Shown: in pieces, positions 1 through 4,845 of the stretch | How positions within the stretch are numbered: the first letter of the stretch is position 1 | Layout of the letters: the number at the start of each line of letters is the position of its first letter | DNA from: Bifidobacteriaceae bacterium | GTDB taxonomy: Bacteria; Actinomycetota; Actinomycetes; Actinomycetales; WQXJ01 | Assembly: GCA_031278665.1 (NCBI GenBank) | Contig: JAITKC010000293.1 | Coordinates: 1 to 11,171, forward strand | Direction: 5' to 3' | DNA length: 11,171 bases | Notes under the pieces: model-generated | The model's input: the letters and a program-made list of their open reading frames with translations, nothing else | Told to the model about the DNA's origin: nothing | Database searches by the model: none | Position numbers and translations under genes: made by a program

Positions 1-204
1 GAGCCGCGCGACGGGCTCATCCCCGGCCAAACCGGCTGGGACGACCAGGACCGATGGCAAATCCGGGTCAACCCCGGCCACGGCCACCCCGAAACCATCC
101 CGCCCAAACGCGTCGACCCCGAACGCCGACCGCGCCTGCACCCCCGCGCCAGGCTCAAACTCGCGCCCTCCGGCGGCCCGGACCCGCCCCCGCCAAACCC
201 CTGA
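1..204 (+). CDS. 3' end of an upstream gene, probable DUF222/HNH endonuclease-like protein
   Basis: Frame 1 is open from the window edge to a TGA at 202-204 and gives 67 residues with no start in view. It contains the string IPPKRVDPERRPRLHPR, followed by a short proline-rich tail. This resembles the C-terminal tails of actinobacterial DUF222 / 13E12-repeat proteins, which carry an HNH nuclease motif upstream; the HNH residues themselves would lie outside the window. The coding strand is strikingly C-rich, with CCC, ACC, GCC and CTC codons preferred. The family call rests on the tail pattern only and is tentative. A different frame covering 54-311 is also open but encodes low-complexity Pro/Arg/Ala sequence, so frame 1 is preferred. 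Confidence 0.5.
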   Translation, partial: EPRDGLIPGQTGWDDQDRWQIRVNPGHGHPETIPPKRVDPERRPRLHPRARLKLAPSGGPDPPPPNP

Positions 205-230
205 CCGCGGGCCGGCCCGCCACCCCCGAA

Positions 231-259
231 CCGCCCGCCGCGGGCGGCGCCGCGGCGCC
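231..259. terminator. GC-rich dyads after the upstream gene, possible terminator
   Basis: Two adjacent inverted repeats lie just downstream of the TGA at 202-204. The first is CCGCCCG (231-237), a 3-base loop, and CGGGCGG (241-247). The second is GGCGCC (246-251), GC, and GGCGCC (254-259). They could form alternative hairpins. No T-tract follows, so any termination would be of the U-less type often assumed in high-GC actinobacteria. In DNA this rich in C and G, short dyads also occur by chance. The gap from 205 to 320 holds nothing else that I can support. Confidence 0.3.
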
Positions 260-308
260 CCGGCCCGGACTCGAGACCGCCGAACAACCGAAAACACCGG
301 ACCGCGCT

Positions 309-314
309 TAGGCT
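309..314 (+). promoter_or_regulatory. Candidate -10 element (TAGGCT) for a leaderless transcript
   Basis: TAGGCT fits the actinobacterial TANNNT -10 pattern. It ends six bases before the GTG at 321, which is the spacing expected if transcription starts on that GTG. No convincing -35 hexamer is seen around 286-291. This is a single six-base match and remains a candidate. Confidence 0.3.
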
Positions 315-320
315 GAGACT

Positions 321-386
321 GTGAGCGGCGACCAGCCCGTACCCGCCGTCCGCAACCAGGTTTTCGAGAGGCTGAGTGCAAGATGA
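321..386 (+). CDS. Possible leaderless mini-ORF translationally coupled to the exonuclease gene
   Basis: A GTG at 321 opens a 21-residue frame that ends at TGA 384-386. That stop overlaps the exonuclease ATG at 383 in an ATGA arrangement, the classic geometry for translational coupling. The peptide begins MSGDQPVPAVRN and has no recognisable domain. A TAGGCT -10 candidate ends six bases upstream of the GTG, so the mRNA could begin at the start codon and need no Shine-Dalgarno site. Leaderless small ORFs are common ahead of actinobacterial genes. The peptide may matter only for delivering ribosomes to the exonuclease start. It could also be chance. Confidence 0.3.
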   Translation: MSGDQPVPAVRNQVFERLSAR

Positions 387-1648
387 CCAATGGGTACGTG
401 GTAGTCGACACCGAGACCACCGGCTTGACGCCAAGAAACAACCGCATAATTGAGATCGCCGCCGTCGGACTGCGGGCTGATGGCTCGGTTGAGGGCGAGT
501 GGTCCACGCTTCTCAACCCGGATCGCGACCTCGGCCGCTCCGACATCCACCAAATCACCGCTCGCGACATCCTCTACGCACCGCGCTTCGCAGACGTCGC
601 GGGCGACCTCGTGGAGCTGTTGCGTGGCCGCGTCATCGTTGGACACAACGTCCGCTTCGACGCCGGTTTCGTGGAAGCCGAGTACCGCCGCGCCGGATAC
701 GCGGAGGCCACCGTGCCATACGACGCCTGCCTGTGCACTATGCGCCTATCGGCTCAGGTGATGCCGGCGGCCAATCGCACCCTGGCGACCTGCTGCGCCC
801 AGGTCGGCGTGGTCAACGAGGCCGCCCACTCGGCTCTGGCCGACGCCCGCGCCACCGCCGCCTTGTTTCAGCGGCTCGCGCACGCCTACGGCGGCTTCGC
901 GGCCTGCGGCTCCCGCTTCGGCCTTGAACAGCGCCTCGCCGCCGTCATCCTGCCGCCGTTGGCCCACCGCGGAGTCAATTGTGTCCGGCGCGGCGGGCCG
1001 CGCCCGCAGGACGTGCCGTTCTGGAGTCGCTTGGCCGCCAAGCTGCCGCCAGTCACCGGCCCTGAAGAGCACAACCAGTACCTAGCACTGCTGGATCGCG
1101 CCCTGATCGACCGGGTGGTGTCATCCCGTGAGGCCGACGAACTTGTCCAGCTCGCCGCCGACCTCGGGATTGACCAGGCCACGGCGAACCGTCTTAACGC
1201 CGACTACCTCGCCGCCCTGGCCCGGGCGGCGTTGGCCGACAGCCAAGTCACCGAAGCCGAGTTCCGGGACTTGACGACCGTTGCCGAACTGCTCGACCTC
1301 GGCGGCGACAAAGTGCGCCTCGCCTTGGACCAGGCCTGGCGCGACCTACTGCAAACGGCTGCTCTGGGCCAGCCCACGCCCGCCGCGGGGCCGGCCCCGT
1401 CGGTGTTCCGCCTGCATTCGGGCGACATGGTGGTCTTCACGGGTCAGACGTCCCGCCCGCGGGACGCGCTGGAGCGCCTCGCCGCCGACGCCGGACTGAT
1501 TGCGCACCCGAGCGTGACGAAGAAGGTCGCCGTCGTCGTCGCCGCGGATCCCGACAGCCTCTCCGGGAAGGCCCGCAAAGCCGCTGACTACGGCATCCCC
1601 ATCATCACCGAATCCGCGTTCATGCGGTTGCTGGGAGAACTCCCTTAG
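383..1648 (+). CDS. DEDDh 3'-5' exonuclease with C-terminal BRCT domain
   Basis: A 421-residue protein that should remove nucleotides from 3' ends with two metal ions, acting in the cytoplasm on DNA (possibly RNA) during repair or proofreading-like work. The DnaQ-type domain fills about residues 4-170. Exo I is VVVDTETTGL with D9 and E11, Exo II is VGHNVRFDAGF with D93, and Exo III is HSALADARAT with H149 and D154, so all five DEDDh residues are present. Residues about 227-325 are helical and resemble a TerB-like region. Residues about 346-420 form a BRCT domain (VVFTGQ near its start), which normally binds phosphopeptides or DNA ends. The ATG at 383 is the first start after an in-frame TGA at 314-316; GAGAGG at 366-371 is a moderate ribosome binding site. 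It is not the polymerase III epsilon subunit, given the extra domains. Exonuclease-BRCT fusions are known in Actinobacteria, and the exact role is inferred. It converges on the reductase gene with a 29-base gap. Confidence 0.88.
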   Translation: MTNGYVVVDTETTGLTPRNNRIIEIAAVGLRADGSVEGEWSTLLNPDRDLGRSDIHQITARDILYAPRFADVAGDLVELLRGRVIVGHNVRFDAGFVEAEYRRAGYAEATVPYDACLCTMRLSAQVMPAANRTLATCCAQVGVVNEAAHSALADARATAALFQRLAHAYGGFAACGSRFGLEQRLAAVILPPLAHRGVNCVRRGGPRPQDVPFWSRLAAKLPPVTGPEEHNQYLALLDRALIDRVVSSREADELVQLAADLGIDQATANRLNADYLAALARAALADSQVTEAEFRDLTTVAELLDLGGDKVRLALDQAWRDLLQTAALGQPTPAAGPAPSVFRLHSGDMVVFTGQTSRPRDALERLAADAGLIAHPSVTKKVAVVVAADPDSLSGKARKAADYGIPIITESAFMRLLGELP

Positions 1649-1667
1649 CTCAATCCGGGCCGCCGGA
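1630..1667. terminator. Small dyads between convergent genes, weak terminator candidate
   Basis: GGGA (1633-1636) and TCCC (1641-1644) pair around a 4-base loop across the end of the exonuclease gene, with GCT/AGC pairing outside them. A second dyad, TCCGG-GCCG-CCGGA, occupies 1654-1667. They sit in the 29-base gap between two convergent genes, where a shared terminator would be expected. Stems are short and there is no T-tract, so confidence is low. Confidence 0.25.
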
Positions 1668-1677
1668 ACTCTCTGCG

Positions 1678-3399
1678 CTACTCGCCGGCTAGCTCCTTTC
1701 CCAGAACATAGGGCAAGGTCACGCAGGTCGCGCCGTAGTTCACGCCCTCCATGGCGAAGGTGTAGACGCTTGAATAGAAGTTCCCCAAGATCGAGCCGAC
1801 CACATATAGCCCCTCGACCGGCTGGTCGTCCTGGTCCAAGGCCTGGAGCCGGGCGTTGGCGCGGATGCCGCCGAGCGAGGTCAAGAACATGGGTGTGAAC
1901 GCGCAGCCGTAGTAGGGGGCCTCGGTGACGCCGATGAGCCGTTCGGGCTTCTTGCGGAAGTCGTCGTCGCTCTTTAGGGCGCAAAGCTCGTTGTAGCGTT
2001 CGACTGTCGCGATCGTCTCGGCCGGTAGGCCGAGGTCGGCGATCAGGCCCTCCAGAGTGTCGTTCTTCTTGACGCCGAAACCGTAGACGTCGTCGTCCCA
2101 GGTCTGGATGAACTCCTCGGGCGAAGAGAAGTAGACGCCATGCGGGTAGTTCGGCTTCATCCAGGGGCCGCCCTCGGCCGCCCGGTTCTTGCTCCAAATG
2201 CACCAGGCGGTCATCTGGGGCAGATTCATGATGGTGGCGCAGGCGATGCCGCCCAAAACGTCCTCATTCATGAAACGCTGCCCGTCGGCGTCCACCATCA
2301 AACCGGTGTGGGCGGTGCAGGGTTGATCGGCGGGCAGGTTTGGCCTGCCGAGCATGATGACGTTGGGCGCGATTTGCCAGGCCGCGCCGGCCCACAGCGC
2401 CATCTTGTGGCCGTCGCCCGGCATCAGACCGCCGACCGCCAACCCGGCGTCGTAGTCCACGGGGCTGTCGATCGCCGTCAACAAGGGGAGTGCCTCGGGG
2501 CAATACCTGGTCATCATGTCCTTGTCGTGGCTGAAGTCGCCAGTGGCCAGCACCACCGCTTTGCCGGCCTTGTAGCGGCGGTATTCACCGGAGGCCAAAT
2601 CGGCCGCTATCACGGCCACCACTTTGCCGTTGTCGGTTTCAAGTTGCTCGGCCTTGGTTTCCCAGACTATGACGCCGCCCAAGTCTTCGACGATATAGCG
2701 AGCCAATTCGCTAACAATGTAGGGTTGGCCAGTCCCGATTCCGCCCTCCAGTTCGCTGTCGTCTTTGTAGAAACCGTGAGCCGATGCCGGGGTGTACATC
2801 GGGTCGTCGGCCCCATAGGTCGGTCCGCTTTCGATAGTGCATTTGATGCCCGCTTTGGCGCCGATGTCGACCAGCCAGTTCATGGCCTCAGAGCTGTGGT
2901 TGTAGAACTTGTACCACAGAGCCGGCTTGAAGTTGCCGCCGTTGGCCAGGTACTGGGTGCGGTAGAAGGGTTCGGGATCGTAGGAGACTATTCCCAGGGC
3001 TTCGGTGACCTTGGTGTTGACCCCGTGGTTGGAGCCGCCGCGGCTGACCGCCGCCTTCGACGCGCTCACCAGGATCACCTTGAGCCCATTCTCCAAACAC
3101 GAGGCGGCGGTCACCAACCCGGATGTTCCGCCACCCACGACAATGACGTCCGCCTCCTCGACGCCCTTGATGTCAGCCTCCGCGATAGGGTCGGGCGGCA
3201 CTTCAAACGCCCACTTCTGGTCGGCGCTGTTGGCGCCGCCGGGTGTCGGCGAGCCGTCGGCGTCTGTTTTGTTGTTCTCGCTTGGCGACGATGGCGTGCA
3301 GGCGGCGGCCAGTCCCGTGGCGGCCACCCCCGCCCCCACCAGAGCGGCCCCCTTCAAGAAACTCCTGCGATCCGTCCGGTTTGGCTGAGGTCCTGACAT
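1678..3399 (-). CDS. Tat-exported lipoprotein FAD-dependent reductase (FAD_binding_2, fumarate-reductase-like superfamily)
   Basis: A 573-residue flavoprotein predicted to work outside the membrane, reducing (or dehydrogenating) a small organic substrate. The N-terminus has a Tat signal, DRRSFLKG with R11-R12, a hydrophobic stretch and LAAAC, so Cys34 is a likely lipid-anchored first mature residue. A low-complexity Ser/Pro/Asp linker follows. The FAD Rossmann motif VVGGGTSG is at about 87-94, the ATGD element near 285-287, a TGDGHKMA-like GDGHKMA motif near 328-334, and the C-terminal FAD-contact segment (SLGGI and GLYVVGS) near 508-535. There is no FMN-binding domain and no CXXCH haem motif, so electrons must come from a separate partner, none of which is encoded nearby. 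The fumarate-reductase HGxNRLG signature is absent, so the substrate is unknown. The ATG at 3399 is chosen because AAAGGA lies seven bases upstream; the upstream ATG at 3447 would place 16 Cys/Lys-rich residues ahead of a standard Tat signal. The LysR gene upstream is the likely regulator. Related orphan reductases are abundant in Eggerthella-like gut actinobacteria. Confidence 0.85.
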   Translation of the reverse strand: MSGPQPNRTDRRSFLKGAALVGAGVAATGLAAACTPSSPSENNKTDADGSPTPGGANSADQKWAFEVPPDPIAEADIKGVEEADVIVVGGGTSGLVTAASCLENGLKVILVSASKAAVSRGGSNHGVNTKVTEALGIVSYDPEPFYRTQYLANGGNFKPALWYKFYNHSSEAMNWLVDIGAKAGIKCTIESGPTYGADDPMYTPASAHGFYKDDSELEGGIGTGQPYIVSELARYIVEDLGGVIVWETKAEQLETDNGKVVAVIAADLASGEYRRYKAGKAVVLATGDFSHDKDMMTRYCPEALPLLTAIDSPVDYDAGLAVGGLMPGDGHKMALWAGAAWQIAPNVIMLGRPNLPADQPCTAHTGLMVDADGQRFMNEDVLGGIACATIMNLPQMTAWCIWSKNRAAEGGPWMKPNYPHGVYFSSPEEFIQTWDDDVYGFGVKKNDTLEGLIADLGLPAETIATVERYNELCALKSDDDFRKKPERLIGVTEAPYYGCAFTPMFLTSLGGIRANARLQALDQDDQPVEGLYVVGSILGNFYSSVYTFAMEGVNYGATCVTLPYVLGKELAGE

Positions 3400-3406
3400 T
3401 GATCTG

Positions 3407-3412
3407 TCCTTT
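3407..3412 (-). promoter_or_regulatory. Shine-Dalgarno site that decides the reductase start
   Basis: On the minus strand this reads AAAGGA, seven bases before the ATG at 3399. It supports that ATG over the in-frame ATG at 3447, which has no comparable site. Confidence 0.6.
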
Positions 3413-3452
3413 CGTGTTGATTTGCCCGTACATGGCGGTGGACACACGGCGT

Positions 3453-3470
3453 GGCCCCGGCCTTGGGGCC
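3453..3470 (-). repeat. Inverted repeat in the reductase 5' region
   Basis: GGCCCC (3453-3458) and GGGGCC (3465-3470) form a perfect six-base-pair stem around a six-base spacer, about 54 bases before the reductase start. If transcribed in the leader it could form a hairpin with a regulatory or stabilising role. There is no T-tract or anti-terminator partner that I can identify. Confidence 0.35.
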
Positions 3471-3507
3471 GCTTTAGGAGTCCGCGCGCCTCTTGTCGCT
3501 CCTGATA

Positions 3508-3527
3508 CTTCGGCTATTGCGCCGAAG
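3508..3527. promoter_or_regulatory. Inverted repeat CTTCGGC-N6-GCCGAAG, candidate operator
   Basis: A perfect seven-base-pair dyad lies about 110-130 bases upstream of the reductase start. Its right arm is part of the 10-base word GCCGAAGCGA at 3521-3530, which recurs at 3599-3608 beside the LysR-type box. The TTCG and CGAA half-sites here are ten bases apart rather than seven, so it is not a canonical LysR box. It could be a lower-affinity activation site for the same regulator, a site for another protein, or a hairpin. On the minus strand a weak -10-like TATCAG follows it directly. Confidence 0.45.
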
Positions 3528-3589
3528 CGACCGCGCTTTTCAGTTCACTGGGCGCGCGTCCTTGGAGGCGCTTTCCTCAAAGCATCCTG

Positions 3590-3604
3590 TTCGAGTATGC
3601 CGAA
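3590..3604. promoter_or_regulatory. LysR-type box TTCG-N7-CGAA upstream of the reductase gene
   Basis: The 15 bases at 3590-3604 have perfect TTCG / CGAA dyad arms and include T-N11-A, the classical LysR-family recognition pattern. The site is about 190 bases upstream of the reductase ATG and 186 bases beyond the stop of the lysR gene that probably encodes its binder. No equivalent box was seen ahead of the lysR gene itself. Assignment to this particular regulator is inference from pattern and position. Confidence 0.5.
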
Positions 3605-3748
3605 GCGAACAATTGAGCGGAAACAACAAGATGATGTAGGCCGCTACAACCGGAAGGCGTGGCCGGGGCCGCCCGGGCGAGGCTTCGCGGTTATATTCGA
3701 GTCGGGACGCGGCCGTTGGCTTGAACTTGGCCGGGGTCGCAGTCTGAA

Positions 3749-3770
3749 TCGGGTTCGGGTTCGGGTTCGG
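3749..3770. repeat. Hexanucleotide tandem repeat (GGGTTC)
   Basis: Three perfect GGGTTC units (3751-3768) are flanked by partial copies, giving 22 bases with a period of six. The tract lies 20-41 bases past the lysR stop on the opposite sense. The G-rich strand is the plus strand. Six-base-period tracts can expand or contract by slippage. It lies outside coding sequence, so a length change would not shift a frame. No function is evident. Confidence 0.75.
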
Positions 3771-3789
3771 CCGGAAGGGCGGCGCCCGG

Positions 3790-4707
3790 CTAAGCGCAAT
3801 TCCCGCCGAGTTGAGCTCTCAAGTAGTCGACGCACTCTTCGATAAGAACCCGCTGCGGATGGTCGGCGCGGTAAGCAAAATTGACAGTCCAAAGGTAATC
3901 ATCCGCGCTAATAATGGGAATGAGCCTGGCCAGACGGTCATCGACTTGGGGAACGCTGTTGGAAGGGACAATGATGACTCCGCGATTCAGGTAGACGGCG
4001 CTGAGCGCTGTGGGCAAAGAGGTGCTGACTTCGAGCAGCCTGGCCGTGCGCCCACAGCGTTTGAACCATAGCTCGAACTGCCGGGTGGCCGAATGGTTGT
4101 CCGGCGGCGCGATGATGGTCTGCGCGGACAAATCGGCGAGGCCGACTTCTGACTTGTTCGCCAAAGGATTGTCGGTTGACACAATGACTATGCTGCCCGA
4201 CGGACTCAATGGAGTGCACACGTAGCCTTCTGCCGGATCGATGGCGCCGACACATGCTATATCGATCTTCTGTTCTCGCAGCAAACTCACGCAGTCGTCG
4301 TCGCCGCGCTCGACATAGCTGAAGTCGACATGAGAATGCGTCGCCGCATAATCCGCCAGCGCTTGTAACGACAAACAGGCCTCGGTTTCGCCAATCAGTC
4401 CGGCGGTAATTCCGATCCGGAGGATCTGCTTCTCAACGGGTAGGAAAGCGCGCATTTTTTGTTCCAGGCATTCTAACTCGGCAAGTATCCTAATGCTCTC
4501 GTCGAAGAGCAACTCGCCGGCTGGGGTGAGGGCGATCCCGGTGCTGGACCGCTTGAGGAGGCGCAGTTTGAAGTGCCGCTCAAGCCTGTATATCGCGCGA
4601 GAAAGCCCCTGCTGGGTGATGAAAAGATGACCGGCGGCCTTACGAGTGCTGCCGTAGCGGCATACGGCGACAAAGTATTGAAGCGACTTGCCGTCGACCA
4701 CCGTCAT
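3790..4707 (-). CDS. LysR-type transcriptional regulator
   Basis: A 305-residue protein of standard LysR-family length. The winged helix-turn-helix fills about residues 5-65, with FVAVCRYGSTRKAAGHLFI, then TQQGLSRAIYRLERHF and the LTPAGELLF wing. A linker helix follows, and from about residue 92 (ILRIGITAGLIG) a periplasmic-binding-protein-like effector domain runs to the C-terminus. It should act as a tetramer, switching a target promoter when a small ligand binds. The ATG at 4707 is well supported by GGAGGT at 4713-4718, five bases upstream. The nearest downstream gene on the same strand is the Tat reductase, and the 390-base gap between them carries a LysR-type box, so that gene is the likely target. 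The effector, perhaps the reductase substrate, is unknown. Two 60-base rows inside the gene are 52% and 58% GC against 75% for a row in putA, so the gene may have been acquired separately. Confidence 0.9.
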   Translation of the reverse strand: MTVVDGKSLQYFVAVCRYGSTRKAAGHLFITQQGLSRAIYRLERHFKLRLLKRSSTGIALTPAGELLFDESIRILAELECLEQKMRAFLPVEKQILRIGITAGLIGETEACLSLQALADYAATHSHVDFSYVERGDDDCVSLLREQKIDIACVGAIDPAEGYVCTPLSPSGSIVIVSTDNPLANKSEVGLADLSAQTIIAPPDNHSATRQFELWFKRCGRTARLLEVSTSLPTALSAVYLNRGVIIVPSNSVPQVDDRLARLIPIISADDYLWTVNFAYRADHPQRVLIEECVDYLRAQLGGNCA

Positions 4708-4741
4708 GCGCTACCTCCAAAACGATCGCCCACGCCGCACC

Positions 4742-4747
4742 AGCATA
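4742..4747 (-). promoter_or_regulatory. Candidate -10 element (TATGCT) for the lysR gene
   Basis: On the minus strand TATGCT fits the TANNNT -10 pattern and would give a leader of roughly 28 bases carrying the strong GGAGGT site at 4713-4718. No good -35 hexamer is visible in the GC-rich DNA upstream. Confidence 0.35.
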
Positions 4748-4814
4748 CGCCGCGGCCCCTCCTCGCCGGCCCCGGGGCCCCGTGCCGCCCAATCGCCGGC
4801 GCCATTTGGCGGGG

Positions 4815-4842
4815 CGGAACACGGGGGTGGCCCCCCGTTCCG
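4815..4842 (-). terminator. putA: Probable terminator hairpin of putA
   Basis: ACGGGGG (4821-4827) and CCCCCGT (4832-4838) form a seven-base-pair GC stem with a TGGC loop. Outer CGGA/TCCG pairing extends it across a two-base bulge. It starts three bases beyond the putA TAA at 4846-4848, the expected terminator position for that minus-strand gene. It also separates putA from lysR. No U-tract follows. Confidence 0.5.
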
Positions 4843-4845
4843 GGG

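Noticed and set aside
54..311. An 85-codon plus-strand frame at the window start
   Set aside because: Pro/Arg/Ala low complexity; the overlapping frame 1 gives a more protein-like tail. A frameshift joining the two was considered, but nothing supports it.
1346..2203. A 285-codon minus-strand frame across the convergent gene ends
   Set aside because: It overlaps both the BRCT end of the exonuclease and the reductase C-terminus and has no recognisable fold.
2140..3396. A 418-codon open frame antisense to the reductase gene
   Set aside because: Low-complexity Gly/Val/His composition, no motif, and full overlap with a well-supported flavoprotein.
3690..3697. TATATT / TATAAC words as a reductase promoter
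   Set aside because: A start here would give a leader near 290 bases with both operator-like sites far downstream, and no matching -35 was seen on either strand.
3243..3845. A plus-strand frame running through the lysR-reductase gap
   Set aside because: Basic low-complexity sequence, overlap with two real genes, and no ribosome binding site, so the gap is treated as regulatory.
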